Below, one piece after another: positions 1-6,959 of a DNA stretch of 14,487 nucleotides; the stretch's first letter is position 1; each line of letters begins with the position of its first letter. The DNA comes from JACCYX01 sp964610045. GTDB lineage: Bacteria; Chloroflexota; Chloroflexia; Thermomicrobiales; UBA6265. Location: contig CAZSUN010000099.1 in the NCBI GenBank assembly GCA_964610045.1, positions 1 to 14,487 of the forward strand. The letters run 5' to 3'. Both the position numbers and the translations under genes were made by a program. The notes beneath the pieces were generated by a model. The model did no database searches and was not told the origin of the DNA. It saw nothing but the letters and a program-made list of their open reading frames with translations.

Positions 1-1
1 A

Positions 2-55
2 GTCGGTGGCGCGGTCGTGTTCGTGGCCAACGTCGCCCGCTTCGAGCGCATCTAG
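2..55 (+). CDS. C-terminal tail of a membrane-like protein (partial)
   Basis: Reading from base 2 gives VGGAVVFVANVARFERI and then a TAG stop at 53-55; the rest of the gene lies outside the window. A glycine-rich hydrophobic stretch followed by a short basic tail looks like the last transmembrane helix of a transporter. EamA/DMT-type permeases often end this way, but 17 residues cannot establish a family. It runs tail to tail with the M20 gene whose stop is at 123, with a small hairpin between them. Confidence 0.4.
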   Translation, partial: VGGAVVFVANVARFERI

Positions 56-66
56 GAGCCTGCTCA

Positions 67-83
67 GCCGGTTGCGAACCGGC
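67..83. terminator. Small hairpin between convergent genes
   Basis: Seven-base arms GCCGGTT and AACCGGC enclose the loop GCG, between the convergent stops at 55 and 123. No clear T-tract follows on either strand, so it is at best a weak bidirectional terminator. The assignment rests on position and the perfect stem. Confidence 0.35.
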
Positions 84-122
84 CAGGCTTACCACCCGAA
101 TTCCGTATGAGACGCGGTGCTT

Positions 123-1310
123 TCATCGCCCGGTGCGGTGCTCAGCCGCCAACCGTCCCAGGAAGTGCGCCAGCAGGTTGGTGCGCGGAACGATGCTGGT
201 CACGTCGATGAATTCGCCGGCGCTGTGCTCGCCACCGCCAACCGGACCGAGTCCATCGAGCGTCGGCAAACCGTAACCAGCCAGCAGGTTGGCCAGCGTA
301 ATCCCGCCTTGTGGGGAATACTCCAGCCTGAATCCAAGTTCGGACGCACTCGCGACCGCCAACTCGGCCAGCTCGATGATCTCCGGCGTGGCCGGCATCG
401 GCGGGAAGTACAGGTCGCGGCTCATGTTCGAGGTTGTGCCGGGGACATGGGTCGTGGACCCGATTTGGGTGAAGGCAGCCTCGATTGCCTCGACATCGCC
501 GGGGTGGCCGGTCATTCGCACATCGATCACGCTGCGCGCATGATCTGGTACCACGTTGTCGGCGGTTCCGCCTGCGATGGTCCCCACATTGACGGTCACC
601 TCGGGACGGAACGCGTGGAGCGCCTGGATCGCCTGCACTTGCTGGGCGATCGCCTGGATGGCGTTGGCGCCTTCCTCAGGTTTGCTGGCATGGGCTGACT
701 GCCCGCTGACGGTCAACGTATAGGTCGCGCCTCCCTTGCGGGCGCTGCAGATTTTCCCGTCCCCGGCGGCGGCTTCCACCGAAAGCGCGACATCGTAGCT
801 GGGTGCCAGGTCTTCGAGCATCACCTTCGAGACCCGCATGTCGACCTCTTCGTCGGGCGTACTGACGAACGAGATCCTGGCGAAGTCGCCGAGCAGGTCG
901 AGATCTTCTAGCGTCGCCATCGCGTACAACGATGACAAAATCCCGCTCTTGATGTCGATCACGCCCGGTCCGTAGATCCGGTCTCCTTCGGTCCGGAGTG
1001 GCCGGGCGGCGGCGGTACCCACGGGGAATACCGTATCGTGATGGACCACGAGCATTACCCGGAGTCCAGTGGGGTTGCCGCCTGCAATCGACACGGCGAT
1101 CCCGGCGCCTGCCTGGGTGTCCGGCCATTCCCGCACGTCCCAGCCGCGGGTCTCGCCCCACTGACCTATCCAGGCGGCTGTCTCATCGATTCCCGGCGCA
1201 TGGCCCGACCTGGTGTCGATGCTGCACAGGTATTGCAGGTCGGCCAGGTATGCCGGCAGGATCGTTTCGGTCGCGGCACTGATCCGTGCTGCTTGCATGT
1301 TGGCTGTCAT
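123..1310 (-). CDS. M20 family metallopeptidase, glutamate-carboxypeptidase-like
   Basis: A 395-residue cytosolic di-zinc hydrolase of the M20A/CPG2 type, expected to remove C-terminal residues from peptides or acyl-amino acids. All ligands are visible: HHDTV (H90, D92), D119 in GVIDIKSG, DEE at 153-155 (E154 catalytic, E155 metal), E179 in SVEAA and H362 in GEHSAGEF. An inserted lid/dimerisation domain spans about residues 190-300, with the usual GQSAHAS motif near 203-209. No signal peptide is present. The ATG start has GGAG seven bases upstream, while the next ATG at codon 5 has no ribosome site. It is the last gene of a minus-strand operon, 43 bases after the M24 gene. The context suggests it finishes the breakdown of small substrates imported by the upstream transporter. 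The exact substrate cannot be read from the sequence. Confidence 0.9.
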   Translation of the reverse strand: MTANMQAARISAATETILPAYLADLQYLCSIDTRSGHAPGIDETAAWIGQWGETRGWDVREWPDTQAGAGIAVSIAGGNPTGLRVMLVVHHDTVFPVGTAAARPLRTEGDRIYGPGVIDIKSGILSSLYAMATLEDLDLLGDFARISFVSTPDEEVDMRVSKVMLEDLAPSYDVALSVEAAAGDGKICSARKGGATYTLTVSGQSAHASKPEEGANAIQAIAQQVQAIQALHAFRPEVTVNVGTIAGGTADNVVPDHARSVIDVRMTGHPGDVEAIEAAFTQIGSTTHVPGTTSNMSRDLYFPPMPATPEIIELAELAVASASELGFRLEYSPQGGITLANLLAGYGLPTLDGLGPVGGGEHSAGEFIDVTSIVPRTNLLAHFLGRLAAEHRTGR

Positions 1311-1353
1311 GACCGCACTCCATCAAGACGATAATCGATCCCGGGCACGTGGC

Positions 1354-2487
1354 TCAGGTGAGGCTCCAGGGCGACTTCGGTGCCCTGGTCAGGACCTCGC
1401 GCCCGGTTCCGGTGACCAGCACGAGGTCTTCGATGCGTACTCCTCCAACACCGGGCAGATAGACACCCGGCTCCACGGACACGATGTTGCCTGGTTGCAG
1501 GACATCGGTCGAGCCCTGTGCGAGGAAGGGGTCTTCGTGGATGAACAGGCCGACGCCATGCCCAGTGGAGTGGATGAACTGATCGGCGCGCCCCGCATTC
1601 GCGATCACGCTGCGGCAGGCGGCATCGATATCCCCCGCTACCGCGCCCGGTCCAATCGCGACGACGCCCGCCGCCTGCGCCCGCAGCACCAGCTCGAACA
1701 TCGCGGTCGTCTCCTCGTCGGGTTCGCCAACCACCAGGCTGCGGGAGAGGTCGGATCGATAGCCATCGATCGTCGCCCCAAAGTCGATCAGCACGACATC
1801 GCCCGGCTCGATCCGTCGATCGCTCGGCCGGTGGTGTGGGAGGGCAGCGTTTGGCCCGGACGCGACGATGGTTGGGAATGCCGGTTGTTCAGACCCAGCC
1901 TGGCGCAGGAGTTGCTCCAGGTGCATCTGCACGTCGATCTCCGTTGGGCCTTCAAGGAGCATTGGCTGGGCGGCGTCGAAGACCGCGTCGGCGATCTCCA
2001 CCGCGGCGCGTATTCGCGCGATCTCGCCTGCGTCCTTGACCTGCCGGATGGTTTCGACCAAATGGTTGGTGGGAACGAGATCAGCATTCGCAAACCAGGC
2101 CGACTCGTACTGCCTGAGCTTGCCCCAGGTCACGGAATCTGCTTCGAGCGCGATCCTCCGGGCTCTACCCAGAGCTGCCGAGATCACCTCTCGTTCACGG
2201 TCCCGCGTAACCTCGAGGACGGCATTCACCTCGGATGCCGCCAGATCGGCGGCGGCCCGCTCGCCATAGCGCCCGTCAGTCACCAGCACCATGCGGTCCG
2301 GTGTGACCGCCAGGATCCCCGCGCCACCCGAGAATCCGGTCAGGTAGCGGATGTTGAGCAAATCCGTCACGAGGATGGCGTCCGCCGTCCCCGACAGTGC
2401 GTTCCTGACCGCGTTAGCGCGGTCTTTGGTCGCCATTGGCGTCTTTCGGGCCGCTGCAATGGTCGTCGCCACGCTGCTGTTGTCCAC
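1354..2487 (-). CDS. M24 family Xaa-Pro-type aminopeptidase
   Basis: A 377-residue creatinase-fold peptidase of the PepQ/YpdF/aminopeptidase P-like group, expected to release N-terminal residues ahead of proline or cleave Xaa-Pro dipeptides. The creatinase N-domain covers about residues 25-150 (NIRYLTGFSG at 45-54). The pita-bread domain follows, with metal ligands D235, D246, H310 in GHGVG, E339 in VEPG and E353 in RIED; the family histidine lies in LPHHRP (216-221). The start is GTG at 2485-2487: AAAGGAGG lies six bases upstream, whereas the first internal ATG (codon 18) has no ribosome site. It sits 36 bases after the transporter stop and 43 before the M20 gene, so the three are probably co-transcribed. 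Whether it acts on dipeptides or longer peptides is not decided by sequence. Confidence 0.92.
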   Translation of the reverse strand: MDNSSVATTIAAARKTPMATKDRANAVRNALSGTADAILVTDLLNIRYLTGFSGGAGILAVTPDRMVLVTDGRYGERAAADLAASEVNAVLEVTRDREREVISAALGRARRIALEADSVTWGKLRQYESAWFANADLVPTNHLVETIRQVKDAGEIARIRAAVEIADAVFDAAQPMLLEGPTEIDVQMHLEQLLRQAGSEQPAFPTIVASGPNAALPHHRPSDRRIEPGDVVLIDFGATIDGYRSDLSRSLVVGEPDEETTAMFELVLRAQAAGVVAIGPGAVAGDIDAACRSVIANAGRADQFIHSTGHGVGLFIHEDPFLAQGSTDVLQPGNIVSVEPGVYLPGVGGVRIEDLVLVTGTGREVLTRAPKSPWSLT

Positions 2488-2523
2488 GGCGGCCCTCCTT
2501 TCCCAGTTCGTGCCGGGTTCGAT

Positions 2524-4098
2524 CTAGAAGGCGAGTCCCAGCAACAGGACCGCCATGATGGCAACGAGCAGGAGTGCCAGCAGCGGCATGATGAACTTGA
2601 GGTACTGGCCGAAACTGACCTTGGCCAGCCCAAGTCCAGCGACCAGCAAGGCGTTGGTCGGCAGGAAGAGAAGCATCCAACCGCCAATCGAGTTGTAGGT
2701 CGTGACGATCAACGACCGGTCAACGCCCGCGAAATCGCCGAGGGGCGCCAGGATGGGCATGACGAGCGCCATTCCGGCAGAGCCGGAACCAACCAGGAAG
2801 CCGAGTGGTAGCGAGACAATCGACAGGAGAACGATGAAGACGCCGCTGGATCGTCCATCGACGATACCTTCCATCGCGTTCAACACGGTATCGATGGTCT
2901 TGGTGTTGGTCATGATCACCGAGACCGCGCGCGCGAACGCCACCAGGATGGCAGCGCCAGTGAAGTCCTGGACCCCACGGATGAACGCATTCGCCCAGAC
3001 GCCTTCCCGCATCCCTGCCGCGACCGCCACCACGATCGACATCACGATGAACAGGGCGCAAAGTTCCGGCAGCCACCAGCCGAGTTCCCAGCTGAATGCC
3101 TCGGTCACGGTCTCGTGGGTGTAGGGGTCGACCAGGGTGTTGTGGAGGATCGAACCCCATGGCACGATCGAGAAGATCATCAGGAGGAACGTAAAGGTCA
3201 CGATGCCGATCACGGCCTTGTGGCGGCCATTCAGAGGATCGAGGTGATCGCTGCCGGCCTGTTGCACCAGGAAGGCGTCTTCTGGTGTATGCGGCACGAT
3301 CGCGAGTTCCGGGTTCGATTTCACCCTGTTCGCATAGCGGAGGGTATAGGCGATGGTGATCCCCAGTGTCACCAGGAGCATCAGCAACCGCAAGCCAATT
3401 CCGTCACCGAAATCCACTCCGGCGGCGTCTGATCCGATCCCGATCCGGAAGGGATTGACCGTCGCTCCGATGCTGCCGACGAATGGCGCGACGGTCACGA
3501 CCGACACGGTCGTGATGCGATCATATCCGAGCGACAACATGAGCGGAATGATCAGGGCGTAGAAGCCGAGCGTCTCGTCGCTCCATGACATGACCGAGCC
3601 CAGGATGCCGAACAGCACGCTGAGGATGATGATCAGCAGGGGACCCTGTGTGCGGAAGCGGTGCGCCAGGTGCGAGATGCCAAGATCCAGCGCGCCGGTC
3701 TTGAACACCACGGTCATGAACCCACCAATGGCCAGGATGAACAGGAAAACCTGTGCCGACCCGAACATGACGCCGACGTTGAAAGGACCGACCTGGCCAG
3801 TGTCCAGGTTCTGGATACCGAGGAGACCATTGACCGGAGAGAGCAGGAGGTCGGTCACGCTCTCGCCGAATGTGAGCGGCGACTCGATTTCCTGGTAACT
3901 GCCGGGAATTGGGCGGCCGTCGTCACCGCTCTGGAATTGGCCTGAGGGCAGGACGAGGCCGAGAATCCAGACGCCGACAATCACGACGAGCAGGATGGTC
4001 AATGGAGACGGAAAAGTGCGCCCGCTTGATGTGTCCGGCTTCGGGGGATCTTCGAGTTCGTCGGGGAAATCGGGCTGGTCTGGTTGCACGGTGGCCAT
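2524..4098 (-). CDS. YfcC-family membrane transporter (C4-dicarboxylate carrier superfamily)
   Basis: A 524-residue polytopic inner-membrane protein of the DcuC/YfcC group, whose members move dicarboxylates, amino acids or related anions. A hydrophilic N-tail of about 30 residues precedes TM1 (32-50), and many hydrophobic helices follow to the end. Family signatures are FILAIGGFMTVVFKTGALD (120-138), GYDRIT (191-196), the NPF motif at 215-217 and GSGSAGMALVMPILAPLGD (437-455), with a second re-entrant-type asparagine at 482. The start chosen is the ATG at 4096-4098, with GAAGGGAA about eight bases upstream. An upstream GTG at 4179 would add 27 residues but has its purine run only one base away. 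First gene of the operon with M24 and M20 peptidases, which points to import of peptides, acyl-amino acids or glutamate-like products. Substrate is inference. Confidence 0.88.
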   Translation of the reverse strand: MATVQPDQPDFPDELEDPPKPDTSSGRTFPSPLTILLVVIVGVWILGLVLPSGQFQSGDDGRPIPGSYQEIESPLTFGESVTDLLLSPVNGLLGIQNLDTGQVGPFNVGVMFGSAQVFLFILAIGGFMTVVFKTGALDLGISHLAHRFRTQGPLLIIILSVLFGILGSVMSWSDETLGFYALIIPLMLSLGYDRITTVSVVTVAPFVGSIGATVNPFRIGIGSDAAGVDFGDGIGLRLLMLLVTLGITIAYTLRYANRVKSNPELAIVPHTPEDAFLVQQAGSDHLDPLNGRHKAVIGIVTFTFLLMIFSIVPWGSILHNTLVDPYTHETVTEAFSWELGWWLPELCALFIVMSIVVAVAAGMREGVWANAFIRGVQDFTGAAILVAFARAVSVIMTNTKTIDTVLNAMEGIVDGRSSGVFIVLLSIVSLPLGFLVGSGSAGMALVMPILAPLGDFAGVDRSLIVTTYNSIGGWMLLFLPTNALLVAGLGLAKVSFGQYLKFIMPLLALLLVAIMAVLLLGLAF

Positions 4099-4184
4099 CA
4101 GTTCATTCCCTTCATATTGGACAAACGCATCCGCCAACATGGAGGGCGGCTCGACCTCAGGATTGGCTCGCTTCCACACCCCTC

Positions 4185-4212
4185 TTTATTCTTGTCCGCA
4201 ATTACCGGTCGA
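4185..4212 (-). promoter_or_regulatory. Candidate promoter of the transporter-peptidase operon
   Basis: On the minus strand TCGACC (4212-4207) and AATAAA (4190-4185) each match four of six consensus sigma-70 positions, with a 16-base spacer. Transcription would begin near 4178, leaving an 80-base leader before the transporter ATG at 4098. The TGGT-N8-ACCA palindrome lies immediately upstream of the -35 box. Moderate to weak call by eye. Confidence 0.3.
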
Positions 4213-4216
4213 GGCA

Positions 4217-4232
4217 TGGTCACAATGGACCA
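4217..4232. promoter_or_regulatory. Palindromic operator candidate 1, TGGT-N8-ACCA
   Basis: The site is TGGTCACAATGGACCA, with five-base arms TGGTC and GACCA. It overlaps a tandem TGGACCAA pair (4226-4233 and 4239-4246) and the inner palindrome CCAATTGG (4230-4237). GntR/FadR-class regulators commonly bind TGGT...ACCA palindromes, so this could be the operator of the minus-strand operon. No regulator gene is present in the window. Confidence 0.4.
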
Positions 4233-4493
4233 ATTGGGTGGACCAAATGCGTGCAACTCCACACTGCGCACTCCGGCTGTCAGTGCGGATTTCGAGATTT
4301 CGCCTCAGGATCGCGGCCCTATGAGATTCCTGTCTGGCGGTTGAGTATCCGGATGTTGCCTCCGAGCTTTTGGATGCGTCCCGCAACCGGTACAGCTCGA
4401 CTGCGGCCCGGCTCTGTGGGCAATCCTGTGTGGTATGTCCCCTCAGGTGCCGACCAGGAGCCTCACCCTGCCGGGAGTGGTGACGTTACCTCG

Positions 4494-4523
4494 TCGTCAT
4501 GCCTGGTGCTGCCGTGGTACAAG
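4494..4523 (+). promoter_or_regulatory. Candidate promoter of the divergent M20 gene
   Basis: TCGTCA (4494-4499) and TACAAG (4518-4523) each match four of six consensus positions, with an 18-base spacer. Transcription would start near 4530, about 70 bases ahead of the ATG at 4600. The -10 box sits inside the second TGGT-N8-ACCA palindrome, a layout typical of repression. Both boxes are weak on their own. Confidence 0.28.
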
Positions 4524-4533
4524 ATGACCACGG
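4512..4533. promoter_or_regulatory. Palindromic operator candidate 2, TGGT-N8-ACCA
   Basis: Seven-base arms CCGTGGT and ACCACGG enclose ACAAGATG. The core TGGT-N8-ACCA (4515-4530) has the same half-sites and the same eight-base gap as the site at 4217-4232 on the far side of this intergenic region. It overlaps the best -10 candidate for the M20 gene at 4600. It could also fold as an RNA hairpin if transcription starts further upstream. Confidence 0.42.
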
Positions 4534-4565
4534 TGTGCGGGTTCGTGCGGCCCGCCTGTTTCCCT

Positions 4566-4580
4566 TGCCCGGATCGGGCA
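4566..4580 (+). promoter_or_regulatory. Leader hairpin upstream of the M20 ribosome site
   Basis: TGCCCG and CGGGCA form a six-base stem around GAT, ending ten bases ahead of the AGGA ribosome site of the gene at 4600. With no T-run after it, it is not a terminator; a role in mRNA stability or translation is possible. Function is unproven. Confidence 0.25.
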
Positions 4581-4599
4581 CTACCTCACAGGACACGCC

Positions 4600-5796
4600 A
4601 TGACTGCCACCAACTGGGTTGATCGCGTCGACCGGGATGCGATCGTGGAGATTTCGCGCCAGCTGGTTTCGATCCCGAGCGTCAGCGGCGACGAACTGGC
4701 CATCATGACGTTCGTCCAGCAGTGGCTTGACGAGCGTGGGATCGCCTATGTGGTGACCGCCAACGACCCCAACCGACCGAACGTGATCGCGACGGTCGGT
4801 GATCCGGCCAGCGGCCCGGTGATCGCCATGAATGGCCACCTCGATGTCGTCCCGGTTTCCGATGCGTCGTCGTGGCGCACCGATCCATTCGTTGGCACGC
4901 TCAACGAGGATGGCACTCGCCTCTACGGGCGTGGCGCATCCGACATGAAAAGTTCTGTCGGCGTCATGCTGACGATGCTCGAACTCTTCCGGGATGCCGA
5001 ATTGTCCGGCGCGCTCCAGGCGCACATCGTCTCCGACGAGGAGATTGGTGGTGTCTACGGCACCCTGCATGTCCTGGCGGAAATCGAGGCTGGCCGGTTG
5101 CCGCGACCGGACTATGTGTTCATCGGCGAAGGCAGCGAGTTAAAGGTCCGCAATGCCGAGCGAGGCGGGATCGCGATCAATGTCACCTTCCTCGGGCGGG
5201 CGTCACATACCGCGGCGGCGCGGGTGACCGGCATCAACGCGATCCAGAAGGCCGCCAAGGGCGTGCTGGCGCTGGAGGAGCACCTGGAGCAGTTTCATCC
5301 GTCGATCGGCCATCCAGTGATCAGCGTCAACATGATTTCCGGCGGCGTGGCTCACAACGTCGTGCCTGGGGATTGCACGATCTCGATCGACCGCCGGATG
5401 ATTCCGGGTGAGGATCGAGAAACGGTTGTCGGTGAGATCGAGGCGAAGTTCGCGGCGATTGCCGCCGAAGACCCGGACTTCCGCTACGTTCTCGACATCG
5501 ACCCGGATGGCGCCTACATCGCCGCCAACATTACCGAAGAGGATTCCCCGCTGGTGCAGGCGTTCCAGGAGAGCATCCGGCGCGTGCTGGCGAAAGAGCC
5601 GGAGTTCTTCGTGCAGTGGGCCGGCATGACGGATGGCCGGTTTTACCGCCAGCACGGTATCGATACGGTCGGGATGGGACCGCGAGGCGAGGGCGCGCAC
5701 GGCGCGAACGAATCGATCTCGATCGCCGACCTCGTCACCCAGGGCCGGATCTACGCCGACACCATCGCCCGGTTGCTGAACGCCCGCGAGGCGTAA
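4600..5796 (+). CDS. M20 family ArgE/DapE-like deacylase or peptidase
   Basis: A 398-residue di-zinc amidohydrolase of the ArgE/DapE/ACY1 group, which removes acyl groups from N-acyl amino acids or splits dipeptides. The complete ligand set is visible: GHLDVVP (H80, D82), D115 in GRGASDMK, SDEEIGG (E147 catalytic, E148 metal), E177 in GEGSE and H367 in GEGAHGANE. The lid domain covers about residues 185-300 (GRASHTA at 199-205, DRRMIPGE at 264-271). There is no signal peptide. The ATG has AGGA six bases upstream. It is transcribed away from the transporter-M24-M20 operon and shares a control region with it, so a joint role in using peptides or acyl-amino acids is likely. The arginine- or lysine-pathway role implied by the family name is not supported by the neighbours. 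Confidence 0.9.
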   Translation: MTATNWVDRVDRDAIVEISRQLVSIPSVSGDELAIMTFVQQWLDERGIAYVVTANDPNRPNVIATVGDPASGPVIAMNGHLDVVPVSDASSWRTDPFVGTLNEDGTRLYGRGASDMKSSVGVMLTMLELFRDAELSGALQAHIVSDEEIGGVYGTLHVLAEIEAGRLPRPDYVFIGEGSELKVRNAERGGIAINVTFLGRASHTAAARVTGINAIQKAAKGVLALEEHLEQFHPSIGHPVISVNMISGGVAHNVVPGDCTISIDRRMIPGEDRETVVGEIEAKFAAIAAEDPDFRYVLDIDPDGAYIAANITEEDSPLVQAFQESIRRVLAKEPEFFVQWAGMTDGRFYRQHGIDTVGMGPRGEGAHGANESISIADLVTQGRIYADTIARLLNAREA

Positions 5797-5829
5797 CGAC
5801 GATCATCGCTTCGCCGCACCTCATTCGGC

Positions 5830-5950
5830 GTAGGGGAGGACCAAGGCGGCACAATCGGGCACGATCCCCGAATTTACGCTGCCGCCGCGTGTCCTCCTGT
5901 CAGGCACCCAGGGAGGACCAAGGCGCGAAGTGCCGCGTGTCCTCCTCTAC
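5830..5950. repeat. 121-bp palindromic intergenic repeat of the GTAGGGG type
   Basis: The outer ends GTAGGGGAGGAC and GTCCTCCTCTAC are inverted copies with one mismatch. Inside, GGGAGGACCAAGGCG occurs twice (5834-5848 and 5911-5925) and GCCGCGTGTCCTCCT occurs twice (5884-5898 and 5932-5946), giving two successive A-B units. GGAGGAC in each A arm pairs with GTCCTCC in each B arm, so the element can fold as two hairpins or one large one. It fills most of the gap between the convergent M20 and LLM genes and may end transcription from both sides. It resembles REP/MITE-type non-coding repeats. Confidence 0.75.
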
Positions 5951-5969
5951 CTATCTCGCCGCTCGCGCC

Positions 5970-6917
5970 TCATCTTCCCGCGAGAATGCGGGCCAGTTCC
6001 AACCGCTCGGCGTCGACATCGTTCACCGGAACCTGGGAGACGAGGATTTCGCCGATTCCTTCGGCAAGGATTGCTTCCAGCCGCGAGCGAATCTGGCCGG
6101 GCGTCCCCGACACCACCAGGGCATCGATCGCCTCCGGCGAGGTCTGGTGGTCCGGACCGACCGGCACGCCGGCTGAGGCGAACATGCTTGCGTAGAACGG
6201 CAGCCGGCCATACCCGCCGAAATCGCGGGCGGTCGCGGCGAGCGCGGCGCTCCGGTCGGTCGTCATGGCAACCGGGACGTGGGCGACGATCGGCGGCGTC
6301 GCACGGCCGGCCTGGGTTGCTCCTTCGGTGATGGCCGGGAGCGCCCGCTCGACCAGATAGGTGACCGGGGCCAGCCAGGAAATGCCGCCGTCGGAGATTT
6401 CGCCGGCCAGCCTGAACGCCCCTTCGCTCAGTGCCGAGATCAGGATCTCCGTGCCGGGTGGGTTGGTTCCCGCCTGTTGGGCGACGTGCACCTGGTATGC
6501 GTCGCCGTCGAAGTCGACCGTGCCGTCGTTCAGGAGCCCGCGCAGCACGGTGACGTATTCGCGGAGATGCGCGAGCGGCTTGCCCATCGGGATGCCGAGC
6601 ATGCCTTCGATTGTCGGCCGGTGACTGGGGCCGACACCGAGCCGGAGGCGGCCTGGCGCCATCGATTCGATCACGAGGGCCTGGGTCGCCAGGACGGCTG
6701 GGTGTCGAGAGTAGGTCGGCACGATTGATGTCCCGAGCTTCACTCGCGAGGTGGTTGCCGCGGCGGCTCCGTAGAGCGTCATCACGTCGGGCCGGGTTGG
6801 TCCGGCCGTCTGCCAGACGGTTGGCACCCCGATCTCATCGAGGTGTTGGATGAGTTCCAGATCGCGCCGGGAATCCGTGGACGTTGGAACGACGAGGCCG
6901 ATGGTGAACGCGGTCAT
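5970..6917 (-). CDS. LLM-class flavin or F420-dependent oxidoreductase
   Basis: A 315-residue single-domain protein of the bacterial luciferase-like TIM-barrel superfamily, closest in style to actinobacterial F420-dependent members. Visible marks are the opening strand TIGLVVPTS (5-13), the R-x-LGTSIVPTYSRHP segment (58-73) that shapes the cofactor pocket, SMAPGRLRLGVGPSHR (85-100), the AFRLAGEISDGGISWL segment (167-182) and the closing GTPGQIRSRLEAI (271-283). These enzymes transfer hydride using FMN or F420; the substrate is unknown and cofactor choice is inferred. The ATG has AGGGGA six bases upstream. It lies 42 bases after the AlbA_2-like gene on the same strand and may be co-transcribed, but the two have no obvious shared pathway. 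Confidence 0.85.
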   Translation of the reverse strand: MTAFTIGLVVPTSTDSRRDLELIQHLDEIGVPTVWQTAGPTRPDVMTLYGAAAATTSRVKLGTSIVPTYSRHPAVLATQALVIESMAPGRLRLGVGPSHRPTIEGMLGIPMGKPLAHLREYVTVLRGLLNDGTVDFDGDAYQVHVAQQAGTNPPGTEILISALSEGAFRLAGEISDGGISWLAPVTYLVERALPAITEGATQAGRATPPIVAHVPVAMTTDRSAALAATARDFGGYGRLPFYASMFASAGVPVGPDHQTSPEAIDALVVSGTPGQIRSRLEAILAEGIGEILVSQVPVNDVDAERLELARILAGR

Positions 6918-6959
6918 GTGGGATCCCCTGGATAATCGGCGGGCGAGGTCAGGTCCGCC

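Larger units (their letters stand above)
4099..4599. other. Divergent control region (501 bases without a gene)
   Basis: This gap separates the start of the transporter-peptidase operon from the start of the divergent M20 gene. It holds two TGGT-N8-ACCA palindromes (4217-4232 and 4515-4530), a tandem TGGACCAA pair (4226-4233 and 4239-4246), candidate promoters on each strand and a leader hairpin at 4566-4580. Open frames here lack family signatures and ribosome sites. No riboswitch, T-box or tRNA could be recognised. Confidence 0.6.

Noticed and set aside
1213..2811. Long plus-strand open frame of 532 codons opposite the M24 and transporter genes
   Set aside because: It is antisense to two well-supported genes with full catalytic or family motifs; its composition is typical of high-GC shadow frames and no domain is visible.
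4098..4179. Upstream GTG start for the transporter at 4179
   Set aside because: The purine run lies one base from the GTG, which is too close, while the ATG at 4098 has a well-spaced GAAGGGAA and matches the family's usual short hydrophilic N-tail.
4500..4580. Possible riboswitch (ZTP-like GACCACGG...CCCGCCTG text) ahead of the M20 gene
   Set aside because: The spacing and the conserved ZTP core do not match, and the gene has no link to folate or purine metabolism; the hairpin is better read as an operator palindrome.
3909..4622. Plus-strand open frame across the divergent control region
   Set aside because: It starts inside the transporter gene in antisense and runs into the M20 start, with no recognisable protein features.
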